DNA of 47,308 nucleotides from Candidatus Segetimicrobium genomatis (GTDB lineage Bacteria; Sysuimicrobiota; Sysuimicrobiia; Sysuimicrobiales; Segetimicrobiaceae): positions 1-47,308 of the forward strand of contig VBAK01000119.1 of the NCBI GenBank assembly GCA_005882275.1, in the 5' to 3' direction. Below, piece after piece: positions 14,391 to 22,062 of the stretch (the first letter of the stretch is position 1; each line of letters opens with the position of its first letter). The notes beneath the pieces were generated by a model. That model saw only the letters and a list, made by a program, of their open reading frames with translations. It was not told where the DNA came from and made no database searches. A program made the position numbers and the translations under genes.

Positions 14391-15578
14391 CTAGGCCGGG
14401 GCCGTCCCGCAAAAGTCGAGGATCACCTGGGCCAGGACCTGCGCGCAGGCGGCCACGGACGGGAGGTCGGCGTACTCGACGGCGGCATGCCAGCCGGCGC
14501 CCGACGGACCGAAGATCACCGCCGGGATGCCCGCCTCGGCCAGGAGCGCCGCGTCGAACCAGGCCGCCTGTCCCACGTACTCGGGCGACGGCGTGACGTG
14601 GCGCTCCAGGGCGGCGTGCAGCGCCCGGACGATCGGGGTCCCGCGGTCGACCTCCAGCCCGGGCCGCGCGATGACGAGTTCAGCGGCCGCCTGGAAGCGC
14701 GGGTCTTCGCGGCGGAGCCGGTCCAGGATGGCGTCGAACTCTGCGCGGACGCCCTCGGGGGTCTCCCCCGGCAGCGTCCGCCGCTCCACCCCAAGCTCGC
14801 ACGAGGGGGGATACGTGCTGGGGCCCTCGCCGCCGGAGATCAGGGAGGCGTGCAGCGAGGGGCGGCCGAGCAGCGGGTGGGAACGCCGGGCCAGGACCTC
14901 CCGATCGAACCGCTCGAGCGCCGAGAGAACCCGGCCCATGTGCGCGATCGCGTCGATCCCGGCGGCGTGGTCGCTGCCGTGGGCCGCCCGCCCGGTGGTC
15001 CGCAGCATCACCCAGGCGAACCCTTTGTGCGCGATGCAGATGCGCAGCTGGGTCGGCTCCGTCACGATCGCGGCATCCGCCCGCCGGGTCCGGGCGATCG
15101 CCGCCGTGCCGAGGCTCGCGTGCTCCTCGTCGGCGGCAAACGTGAGGACGACGTCCCCGCGGGGGCGGAGGCCCGCGCGCACGAGCGCCGCCACGGCTTC
15201 CACCATCGCCGCCAGGCCGCATTTCATATCGAAGACCCCGCGGCCGTAGAGGCGGTCCCCCCGGAGGCTGGGACTGAAGGGCGCCTCCATCGCGCCGGCG
15301 CCCACGGTGTCCGTGTGTCCGTTGAGGAGGAGGCTGCGCCCCCGCGAGGGGTCCGCGCCCGGCAGCACGGCGATCACGTTCGGCCGCCCCGGCGCGACCT
15401 CTTCCAGCGCCACGGTCAGCCCCAGCCGCTCGCAGGCGCCGGCGAGGCAGCGCGCGATCGCGCCCTCGCCCGCGCCGCCGGCCGCCACCGACGGATTGAC
15501 GGAGGGAATGCCGACGAGCGTCTTGAGGAGATCCACCACCGCCGCGGCATCGACGGACACCGGCCCGGGCGCGCTCAT
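14391..15578 (-). CDS. M20 family metallopeptidase / deacylase (ArgE/DapE/CPG2-like)
   Basis: This is a 395-residue di-zinc amidohydrolase. Metal ligands are visible: His in LNGHTDTVG (about 86), Asp in YGRGVFDMKCG (about 117), the catalytic/ligand Glu pair in AADEEHAS (about 150), Glu in IVTEPT (about 175) and His near the end in GAGWHAAVEY. A dimerisation domain lies in the middle. It could be an acetylornithine or succinyl-diaminopimelate deacylase or a general peptidase; nothing nearby decides. It ends 4 bases from the mutM stop side and is probably co-transcribed with mutM and alaX. Confidence 0.88.
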   Translation of the reverse strand: MSAPGPVSVDAAAVVDLLKTLVGIPSVNPSVAAGGAGEGAIARCLAGACERLGLTVALEEVAPGRPNVIAVLPGADPSRGRSLLLNGHTDTVGAGAMEAPFSPSLRGDRLYGRGVFDMKCGLAAMVEAVAALVRAGLRPRGDVVLTFAADEEHASLGTAAIARTRRADAAIVTEPTQLRICIAHKGFAWVMLRTTGRAAHGSDHAAGIDAIAHMGRVLSALERFDREVLARRSHPLLGRPSLHASLISGGEGPSTYPPSCELGVERRTLPGETPEGVRAEFDAILDRLRREDPRFQAAAELVIARPGLEVDRGTPIVRALHAALERHVTPSPEYVGQAAWFDAALLAEAGIPAVIFGPSGAGWHAAVEYADLPSVAACAQVLAQVILDFCGTAPA

Positions 15579-15582
15579 CGGG

Positions 15583-16419
15583 CTACCGCTGGCAGGCGGG
15601 ACAGAAGAACGTGGGCCGGCCGCCGAGGCGGCCGCCCCGGATCCTGGCGCCGCACACCCGGCAGGCCTGCCCGGCCCGGCCGTAGACCATCAGCCTGTAC
15701 CGCCCCCGCTGCCCGAAGACATCCTGGAAATCCGGCTCGCCGCCCGCCTCCACCGCGTTGCGGAGCACCTGGCGGGTCTTCCGGTAGAGGGCGCGCATCT
15801 CCGTGACCGACAGCCCGCTCGCGGGCCGGTCCGGCCGGAGGCCGGCTTCGAACAGGATCTCGTGCGCCCAGAGGTTCCCGATCCCCGCGATGCGGTCCTG
15901 ATCGCTCAGCGCGGCCTTGATGCGCCCCGTCTGTCCCAGCGCCCTCCGGAACACCTGCAAGGTCGTGGTCGGCGCGAGCGGCTCGATCGCCTCCGGCTGA
16001 TCGGCATCCTTGGCTCCCGCGCGGAGCAGGGCGAACCGGCTGAGCTGCAGGTCCCGGAACTCGAGCGTGGAGCCGTCATCCAGGGAGAGCACGAGGCTCG
16101 CCCCCGGCGGCGCCGCCGCATTCCCGCCCCGCGATCCCGCCGCGCGCGCGCCCCCTTTGGCCGCCGCGGGCCGGTGGCGGATGACGCCCCAGAGCATGTA
16201 GTGAAACACGAGGACCCGCCGGCCGAGCACGAACCAGAGGGCCTTCCCGCGCCGGAGCACGTCGGTGATCGCCGCGCCGCGAAGCGCCCGGGCGAACCCA
16301 TCCGCCGTGTGCGACCGCACGGCCGCCGGGCGGAGCACCGCGACCCGCGCGATCGTCCTCCCCACCACCGCGCGGTGGAGGCTGCGGCGGGCGGTCTCCA
16401 CTTCGGGCAGCTCAGGCAC
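15583..16419 (-). CDS. mutM: Formamidopyrimidine-DNA glycosylase (Fpg/MutM)
   Basis: This 278-residue bifunctional base-excision enzyme removes 8-oxoguanine and ring-opened purines. Using the GTG at 16419 the mature protein begins with the catalytic Pro-Glu (PELPEVETARRSL). A lysine in RRGKALWFVL matches the conserved active-site Lys. The H2TH region carries IAGIGNLWAHEILFEAGL, and the C-terminal zinc finger is CRVCGARI plus FFCPACQR. A 30-residue Gly/Ala-rich insert near 90-115 lengthens the N-terminal domain. The start overlaps the end of the alaX gene by 8 bases. Confidence 0.95.
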   Translation of the reverse strand: MPELPEVETARRSLHRAVVGRTIARVAVLRPAAVRSHTADGFARALRGAAITDVLRRGKALWFVLGRRVLVFHYMLWGVIRHRPAAAKGGARAAGSRGGNAAAPPGASLVLSLDDGSTLEFRDLQLSRFALLRAGAKDADQPEAIEPLAPTTTLQVFRRALGQTGRIKAALSDQDRIAGIGNLWAHEILFEAGLRPDRPASGLSVTEMRALYRKTRQVLRNAVEAGGEPDFQDVFGQRGRYRLMVYGRAGQACRVCGARIRGGRLGGRPTFFCPACQR

Positions 16420-17623
16420 CGCGCACGGCCTCCTCCGCGTGCGCAAGGGCCCGAGCGACCGTGTCTCCCGGCGGGACGGCCCCCTGGGCGAACTCCGCGG
16501 TGCCGCCCCCGCGGCCGCCGACGGATCGGGAGGCCTGATCGATCAGCGCGGCCATGGCCGGTCCCGCGCCGGGCGAGCGGGCGAAGTAGAGCCGCCCCGT
16601 CGCCTCATCCCCGGCGAGCACGACGCACGCCTCACGCCCGGTCAGCTCCCGCAGCAGGTGCCGCACCTCGTCGGGGTCCCGCCGGGACACCTGGAGGCGA
16701 AGCACCTTGGGGCCCGCTCCCGCGGGCGCCGCCGCCAGCCGCTCCGCGGCCTCGGAGGCAATGAGCCGGCCGCGGGCCTCCGCCAGGGCCCGCTCCCCCT
16801 CGCGGGCCTCCCGGACCACGCGGTCCAGGGCGGCCCCCAGCTCTCGATCGCCGACGGTGAGCCGGGCGCTCCACTCGCTGACCAGCGCGTGCTTCCAGCG
16901 GTAGTCCGCGATCGCCCGCCAGCCGCTCAGGAACTCGACGCGGATCTGCCCCTTCGTCCGCTCCCAGCGCCGCAGGAGCACCGGGCCGAGCTCCCCGGTC
17001 CGGTTGACGTGCGTGCCACCGCACGCCGACCGGTCCCAGCCCTCCACCTCGACCACGCGGATCGTGCCCGCGCGCCGCGGCGGGCGGCGAAGCCCGAGCG
17101 CGGCGGCTTCGTCGTCGGACACGAACCGGATCGTCACCGGACGGTTGTCGAACGCGATCTGGTTGGCCCGCTCCTCGACCCGGCGCGCGTCCTCGGGGGG
17201 GAGTCCCTGGACCGCGAGATCCAGCGTGGAGGATCCCCCCAGGTGCACCGAGACCGTCTCCGCGCCGAGCAGCTGGGCGAAGGCGGCCGAGAGCACGTGC
17301 TGCGCGGTGTGCTGCTGCATGTGGTCGAACCGGCGCTCCCAGTCCACGACCCCCTGCACCTCGCCCGCGGGCGCGATCCGGGGATCGGCGGCCGGCGCCT
17401 CCACGACGTGAATGACCTCATCGCCGGCGTCGATGACGTCGCGCACGGGCAGCCCGGCCAGGGTTCCGGTGTCGTGCGGCTGTCCTCCGGAGGTGGGGTA
17501 GAAGGCCGTGCGGTCGAGGATGACGCCCGGGAGCGCGCCCCACTCGCCCGACGGCCGAACCGAGGTCACCCGGGCGTCGAAGGCCCGCCGGTACGCGTCC
17601 GTATAGTAGAGGCGTTCGGTCAT
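16412..17623 (-). CDS. Alanyl-tRNA editing protein with DHHA1 domain (AlaX-L type)
   Basis: This is a 403-residue trans-editing protein that should hydrolyse mischarged Ser-tRNA(Ala). It has the AlaX N-terminal part (FYPTSGGQPHDTGTL, about 42-56), the zinc site His-x3-His in QQHTAQHVLSAAF (about 105) and Cys-x3-His in SACGGTHV (about 205), then a coiled stretch and a C-terminal DHHA1-like domain with SVGGRGGGTAEFAQG. There is no aminoacylation domain, so it is not AlaRS itself. The ATG at 17623 lies divergent to yggT with about 60 bases between them. Confidence 0.92.
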   Translation of the reverse strand: MTERLYYTDAYRRAFDARVTSVRPSGEWGALPGVILDRTAFYPTSGGQPHDTGTLAGLPVRDVIDAGDEVIHVVEAPAADPRIAPAGEVQGVVDWERRFDHMQQHTAQHVLSAAFAQLLGAETVSVHLGGSSTLDLAVQGLPPEDARRVEERANQIAFDNRPVTIRFVSDDEAAALGLRRPPRRAGTIRVVEVEGWDRSACGGTHVNRTGELGPVLLRRWERTKGQIRVEFLSGWRAIADYRWKHALVSEWSARLTVGDRELGAALDRVVREAREGERALAEARGRLIASEAAERLAAAPAGAGPKVLRLQVSRRDPDEVRHLLRELTGREACVVLAGDEATGRLYFARSPGAGPAMAALIDQASRSVGGRGGGTAEFAQGAVPPGDTVARALAHAEEAVRGA

Positions 17624-17670
17624 GGCAGGACCGGGGGCGCGGGAGGGCCCGCGCCGGCCGCTGCGTCCTA

Positions 17671-17679
17671 TGCTACAAT
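17671..17679 (+). promoter_or_regulatory. Extended -10 promoter TGCTACAAT for yggT
   Basis: An extended -10 (TG-C-TACAAT) ends 6 bases before the GTG at 17686, so the expected transcription start coincides with the start codon. No clear -35 is seen. The same nine bases occur upstream of the leucyl aminopeptidase gene at 25958-25966. Confidence 0.65.
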
Positions 17680-17685
17680 AATATT

Positions 17686-17961
17686 GTGTACGGGATCATC
17701 GTGATCATCGATCGGATCGTCTCGCTGCTGACGTACCTGATCATCATCCGGGCGCTGCTGTCGTGGATCCCGTCGGTGGATTACCGGCACCCCCTGATGA
17801 GCCTGCTCATCCGCGTGACCGACCCGGTCCTGGTGCCGGTCCGCCGGGTGATGCCGCCCGCCGGCGGCTTCGACCTCTCTCCGCTGGTGGCGATCCTGCT
17901 CTTGAACCTGGCCAGCCAGCTCCTCCACCAACTGCTCGTCTCGCTGCTCGCCTCCGGCTAA
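17686..17961 (+). CDS. YggT family membrane protein
   Basis: This is a 91-residue protein with two hydrophobic helices (about 3-25 and 65-88) and the family signature IIIRALLSWIPSVDYRHPL followed by TDPVLVPVRRVMPP. YggT proteins are linked to cell-envelope organisation or osmotic tolerance and are often encoded near division genes; here that context is missing. The GTG start sits at the predicted transcription start, so the message is probably leaderless; no ribosome site is seen. The 3' end overlaps speH tail to tail by 4 bases. Confidence 0.9.
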   Translation: MYGIIVIIDRIVSLLTYLIIIRALLSWIPSVDYRHPLMSLLIRVTDPVLVPVRRVMPPAGGFDLSPLVAILLLNLASQLLHQLLVSLLASG

Positions 17962-18455
17962 TCCGAGTTCCGCTCGGCCGTCGCCTGCACCGCCGCCAAC
18001 CGCCGCCGGCGATGCACCCGCCGCCGCCGCCGGGGCCGGTGGTTGAGGATGTTGTCCGGGATGGTCTCCTCCCAGGTGATCATGCTGTGGAAGAATATCT
18101 TGTCCTCTTCGTCGAGCCCCCGCGTGACCTCGGTGATGTGCATGTTCGAGGCGCCGAACGCCGTGAGCGCATGCTGCACCGCTGCCTCCGGCTTCGCCTG
18201 ATCACCGCACGTATAGATGTCGAGCGCGACGTAGCCGACCTCCGGCCACGTATGGACCGAGAGATGGGACTCCGAGATCACCACCACCCCGCTGACCCCG
18301 TTCGGGCTGAACCGGTGAAAGGAGATCGCCCAGACCTGGACGTTGGCGACCTCCGCGGCGCGGACCATGATCTGCTCGACGTCCTCCACCCGGCTGATGA
18401 CCTCCGGGTTGCACCCCGACCCTTCCACGATGTAGTGGTGCCCGACCGGTTCCAC
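17958..18455 (-). CDS. speH: S-adenosylmethionine decarboxylase proenzyme (SpeH)
   Basis: This enzyme makes decarboxylated AdoMet for spermidine synthesis and self-cleaves to form its pyruvoyl cofactor. The cleavage site and partners are in SESHLSVHTWPE (about 62-73: Ser becomes the pyruvoyl group, His follows) and the catalytic Cys is in YTCGD. The length is 165 residues; bacterial class 1B enzymes are usually near 120-130. The extra comes from a basic C-terminal tail (NHRPRRRRRVHRRRRL) of unknown role, perhaps polyamine- or RNA-related. The GTG start follows a perfect GGAGGTGA site. No spermidine synthase is in the window. Confidence 0.93.
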   Translation of the reverse strand: MEPVGHHYIVEGSGCNPEVISRVEDVEQIMVRAAEVANVQVWAISFHRFSPNGVSGVVVISESHLSVHTWPEVGYVALDIYTCGDQAKPEAAVQHALTAFGASNMHITEVTRGLDEEDKIFFHSMITWEETIPDNILNHRPRRRRRVHRRRRLAAVQATAERNSD

Positions 18456-18493
18456 CGTTCACCTCCCCCGCGCCCAGCGATTTCGGGCGGCGT

Positions 18494-18985
18494 TCAGTGT
18501 CCCAGCGAGATCAAGATCTTGCGGATCAGCGCGATCATGGGCGTGCTGATCCCGGCGACCAGGAACCCGCTGACGAGCACCCCGAGCACCAGGGCGACCG
18601 TCGCCTGCCGCCGGGGCAGACCGAACAGCCAGGCCAGGACCGTCCCGGAATAGATCCCGGGGCCCGGAAAGGGCAGGCTGACATAGATCCCGACCCCCAG
18701 CACCCCCCACCGCTCCACGTACGGCCGGCCCCGCGTCCGGATCTCATCGACGAAGTGCCGGACCAGCGGGACCTGCGACAGCCACCGGTTGTAGAAGAGA
18801 TCCATGATCAGGAACATCGGCACGATCACGACCCACGACGCCGCCACCGCGGCGGCCACCGCCACCAGCGGGTGCAGCCCCTTCGTGATCCCGTAGGGGA
18901 TGGCGAAGCGCAGCTCCACGAACGGCGCGATGGAAAAGAGCACCACGTGCGTGACGTGCCGGACCCACCGGTCATCGACCATCAT
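18494..18985 (-). CDS. Small multidrug export-like membrane protein (COG2426 family)
   Basis: This 163-residue protein has about four hydrophobic helices and the family pattern PFVELRFAIPYGI near 25, FLIMDLFYNR near 65 and LPFPGPGIYSGTVLAWLFGL near 105. Members were annotated as small multidrug exporters and also resemble the DedA group; the transported substrate is unknown. Its ATG overlaps the stop of the thioesterase gene as ATGA, indicating coupled translation in a thioesterase-exporter-speH operon. Confidence 0.8.
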   Translation of the reverse strand: MMVDDRWVRHVTHVVLFSIAPFVELRFAIPYGITKGLHPLVAVAAAVAASWVVIVPMFLIMDLFYNRWLSQVPLVRHFVDEIRTRGRPYVERWGVLGVGIYVSLPFPGPGIYSGTVLAWLFGLPRRQATVALVLGVLVSGFLVAGISTPMIALIRKILISLGH

Positions 18986-19923
18986 GGGCTGACCCATTCT
19001 CGGAGGGTCGCCACCCGGACCTTCCGCTGGGACCGCCGGGCTTCCGCGTCCTGCCACAGCCGGCGCTCCTCCGGAGTCTCGGGAGAGAAGGCGGGCACGG
19101 GAGCCGGCCGCCCCCGTTCATCCAGGTGCACGAGGGTGAGGAACGCGGTGCAGACGTGGCGGCGCCGGCCCGTCCTCGGCTCCTCCCCGTCCACCCGGAT
19201 CCCGACCTCCATCGAGGACCGGCCGACGTGCGTCAGGATGCCCCTGACATCGGCGATCTGCCCCACGCGGAGCGGGTGGTAGAAGTAGACCGAGTCGATC
19301 GAGGCCGTGACCGTCGGCAGCCGGCAGTATCGGATGACGGTGATCGCCGCCACCTCATCGAGGACGGCCAGCAGCCTGCCGGCAAACATCAGGGTCCCGC
19401 TGATGGCGTCCTCCGGCATGACGAGACGCGCCAGCCGCACGCCGCGCCCGGCGGGGTCGTCCGCGAGGGCCGGCACCGCGCCGGCGGCGCCGGCGCGGAC
19501 CCTGGCGATCCGCGCGGCCCTGCGCGCGGCGGCCGCGGCGAGCACGGCCTCTTCGGCCGGGGAGGCGGGAGCGATCGCCTGCCCCACCGGACGGGGCCGC
19601 TCGTGCTCGTCGAGCGCGATGAACGCGAGATGCGAGGACGTGGTCTTGCGGCGGATCCCGGTCCGGGGCTGCTCCGAGTGCACCTCCACCCCCACCTCGA
19701 GTGACGCGCGTCCGATGTGCTCCACCTGGGCCGAGATCGTGACGATCTCCCCGAGGTCGACGGGGGTGAGGAAGTCGAGGTCATCCATGGCGCCGAGGAC
19801 GACCGGCCCGCGCGCGCAGCGCGAGGCGGTGAGGGTGCCGGCCGTCGCGATCCAGGACATCATCCGACCGCCATAGAGCGTCCCCCGAGGATTGCTGTCC
19901 TCGGGGAACACCAACTGCACCAT
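18982..19923 (-). CDS. Double hotdog acyl-CoA thioesterase
   Basis: This is a 313-residue protein made of two hotdog domains, about 1-120 and 160-285. Each has the acyl-CoA hydrolase pattern: NPRGTLYGGRMMSWI then HIGRASLEVGVEV in the first, and ISGTLMFAGRLLAVLDEVAA then HVGRSSMEVGIRV in the second. The likely active-site Asp/Glu lies in the helix after the first strand of a domain; in domain one the position reads SWIATAG, lacking the acidic residue, while domain two keeps DEVAA, so only the second half may be catalytic. It is divergent from the membrane protein gene at 20018. Confidence 0.87.
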   Translation of the reverse strand: MVQLVFPEDSNPRGTLYGGRMMSWIATAGTLTASRCARGPVVLGAMDDLDFLTPVDLGEIVTISAQVEHIGRASLEVGVEVHSEQPRTGIRRKTTSSHLAFIALDEHERPRPVGQAIAPASPAEEAVLAAAAARRAARIARVRAGAAGAVPALADDPAGRGVRLARLVMPEDAISGTLMFAGRLLAVLDEVAAITVIRYCRLPTVTASIDSVYFYHPLRVGQIADVRGILTHVGRSSMEVGIRVDGEEPRTGRRRHVCTAFLTLVHLDERGRPAPVPAFSPETPEERRLWQDAEARRSQRKVRVATLREWVSP

Positions 19924-19976
19924 CTGAAACCGCGTGTCAGTGATGCTGGGCAGCCCGGCCTCCTCGCTACGCCAGT

Positions 19977-19994
19977 GTGTATGGTACCATATAC
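19977..19994. promoter_or_regulatory. 18-bp near-perfect palindrome between divergent genes
   Basis: GTGTATGGTACCATATAC is palindromic except for one position per half; the core TATGGTACCATA (19980-19991) is perfect. It lies 54 bases before the thioesterase start and 24 before the GTG of the membrane protein gene, where it could block both. It looks like a dimeric repressor operator; the regulator is not identified. Confidence 0.6.
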
Positions 19995-20017
19995 CCGCCG
20001 ATGTGCAAGGACGGGCT

Positions 20018-20944
20018 GTGCGCCTCCGGTATGCGCTGTCGCGGCTGAGCCGCCCCGCGGCCCGGCGCGCCTTCGGCCGGGGATGGCTGGGGGCGTGCCT
20101 GGCGGGCGCGCTCGCGAGCCTCTGGCTCTTCGGGCAGGATCATCTCTTCTTCATCACGGCGATCTGGCTCCTCTGCGTGTTTGCGCCGGTGAGGATCGCG
20201 GTGGAAGTCCTGGAGACCCGCGGCCCGCGGATGCGCCGCGAGCTGCGGCGCGCGCTCCTGGCGCGGGCCGAGCGGTACACGACGCGCGAGGACGTCGGCC
20301 TGATGGTGGAGACCCTGTTTGCGCGGGACGTCAGGCTGCCCAGGCTGGCCCCGCCCGACCTCGAACCGAAGGTCATCGACGCGGCCGCCCGGGTCAGCGA
20401 TCGGGCGTTCCGCGGTGGGGAGGGTCCGGCGGGCGTCCTGCGGGCGATTGCGACCTGCACCGCGGTCCTGCAGCGGTGGATGGGCGTGATCGCGGCCGGC
20501 GAGACGACCGGAGCGGTGTGGACGGCGCCGGCGGCGGCGGGGCCCGCGGATCTCGCCGGACCCGCAGCGGCCGTCGACGGCGCCGGGCCGGCGGCGCTGT
20601 GGGATCCCTCCGCGAGCGTGCAGGATCAATGGGTGTCGCTGCGGGCCGTCGCCGGGCTGGCGGCGCTGGCGAAGACCTTGACGGCGGTGTACGAGGACAG
20701 TACCGGGACGCCGTGGGCGGGAGGCGGTCCCCTCCGGGCGCTCGCGGAAGCGGCGATGGACTACGCGGACCAGGTCGGGCTCCGGCTCGACGGACCGCCG
20801 TGGGAAGACATCGAGGGCGTGCCGCCGGCCGCCCTCGGGCTCGACCGGCTCGGCCGGCTCGCGGCGGCGTGGCTCACGTTCTGCGCGGCGCCGTCGCCGG
20901 CGCCCAGGCGGCTTCGCGCCTTTGTCGAGCTCCTGACCGGCTAG
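20018..20944 (+). CDS. Hypothetical membrane protein
   Basis: This 308-residue protein was not recognised. It has a basic N-terminus, two adjacent hydrophobic helices (about 20-38 and 43-62), and a long soluble C-terminal part rich in Ala/Leu helices with ALLARAERYTTREDVGLMVETLF near 85 and a low-complexity AAAGPADLAGPAAAVDGAG stretch near 180. The GTG at 20018 follows AAGGACG at proper spacing; the frame extends upstream to 19934 but that would cover the palindrome. No catalytic motif was seen. Confidence 0.75.
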   Translation: MRLRYALSRLSRPAARRAFGRGWLGACLAGALASLWLFGQDHLFFITAIWLLCVFAPVRIAVEVLETRGPRMRRELRRALLARAERYTTREDVGLMVETLFARDVRLPRLAPPDLEPKVIDAAARVSDRAFRGGEGPAGVLRAIATCTAVLQRWMGVIAAGETTGAVWTAPAAAGPADLAGPAAAVDGAGPAALWDPSASVQDQWVSLRAVAGLAALAKTLTAVYEDSTGTPWAGGGPLRALAEAAMDYADQVGLRLDGPPWEDIEGVPPAALGLDRLGRLAAAWLTFCAAPSPAPRRLRAFVELLTG

Positions 20945-21100
20945 GGCCCCCCGAAAGACCCTGCTCCCCCACCAGCCTTTGAAGCCTTTGATAGGAACGG
21001 GCCGGCGCAAACCCTGAACCACAGCGAGCTACTCTGAATTAACAAAAAATCACGCTCGGCCCGGTGAATCCGAACTGACGTTCGACTAGGAGAATTTGAT

Positions 21101-21271
21101 GTGTGGTATACTAAAAACGCGGAAGCTCGGGGCGCCAGCCGAGGGTTTAGGCTCACGCCTGATCTCCTACGACAGCTGGCCCACCTGAGTTTCTGCATTT
21201 TAGTCTATCTTTCTGGGGCCCAAAACCATTCACTGAACTTTGGAAAGTGCTTCGTAAGTGTGTTCCGGTGA
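21101..21271 (+). pseudogene. Possible truncated gene start (56 codons)
   Basis: After AGGAG (21088-21092) a GTG opens a 56-residue frame whose first half (VWYTKNAEARGASRGFRLTP) looks protein-like, then runs into the antisense of the DUF3800 gene and stops. It might be the 5' remnant of a gene cut by the insertion of the DUF3800 segment. An overlapping ATG at 21099 gives a different 29-residue frame. Evidence is weak. Confidence 0.25.
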
Positions 21272-21987
21272 TAACCTCGCCAGTAGCTGGGGGCTGCATC
21301 TCGAACACCAACTGTGCGCAATTCTTCGTAAAGGTATTCGACGGTCTGCGCCTTATACAAACCGCGGTCGGTGCGCTCGTCGCTGGGGACCAGTGTACGA
21401 TACACGCATCCTGTCAGAAGGTCAGCGAGCTGAAGGCACTGATTCGCATCCCTCCATGAGTCTGTAGTCTGAAAATCTGCGATCCATGGGTCAATGCCTT
21501 CATAGTTCCTTGTAAACCTGTCTCGCAGATGGTCGACAATGTCATAGTCATGAAGTACGTGAAGTGCATCGAGGTACAGGATGGCTCTTCGGAACTTTGC
21601 TGTTTCAGGGTGGAGAAGCATCTCGGCCCATTTCTTATACGCGCGTCTCTTTTTGAGGGCATCGGGCTCGAATGGCGTGCCAAAGAAGCGCCCCTGCCAC
21701 ATCGACCAGTCGATCACAATGCTACGAAAGTAACACGTGGAGGCCAAGAAAACGCGAATCCAGTCCATGGCCACATCCCGGTCGCGGTAGGATTTGAAAG
21801 TCGCTAGGTGGGTTTCCTTGTAACGCGCCTTTCGCTTGGGCGATGTATTGAAGTACTTGCGATCTTCTTTGACACGACAGAGCTCGGAATGCAGAAGGCC
21901 ATGATCGGGTACAAGCAACATGCCAATTACGAGCCATGGACTGCTGGCATGTGTGCCAGATTCGTCGACGTAGATGCGCATCGGCAA
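21205..21987 (-). CDS. DUF3800 family protein (predicted RNase H-fold nuclease)
   Basis: This 260-residue protein begins with the family hallmark IYVDESGTH (about 5-13) and has the conserved C-terminal LQLADLLTGCVYR (about 205) with a further DYDIVDHLRD acidic segment near 150. DUF3800 proteins have a predicted RNase H-like metal-binding core and are often found alone in mobile or defence regions. The gene and both flanks (about 20950-22050) are clearly richer in A+T than the rest of the window and use codons the neighbours avoid, a sign of transfer. Two ATGs (21987 and 21981) are equally possible. Confidence 0.85.
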   Translation of the reverse strand: MPMRIYVDESGTHASSPWLVIGMLLVPDHGLLHSELCRVKEDRKYFNTSPKRKARYKETHLATFKSYRDRDVAMDWIRVFLASTCYFRSIVIDWSMWQGRFFGTPFEPDALKKRRAYKKWAEMLLHPETAKFRRAILYLDALHVLHDYDIVDHLRDRFTRNYEGIDPWIADFQTTDSWRDANQCLQLADLLTGCVYRTLVPSDERTDRGLYKAQTVEYLYEELRTVGVRDAAPSYWRGYHRNTLTKHFPKFSEWFWAPER

Positions 21988-22062
21988 GAGGAAGTCTAGA
22001 CCTCTCCCGAGTTCCTTGTCAAACCCCTCCTGCCTTTCATCGGCACGTTCGACGGACCCGGG

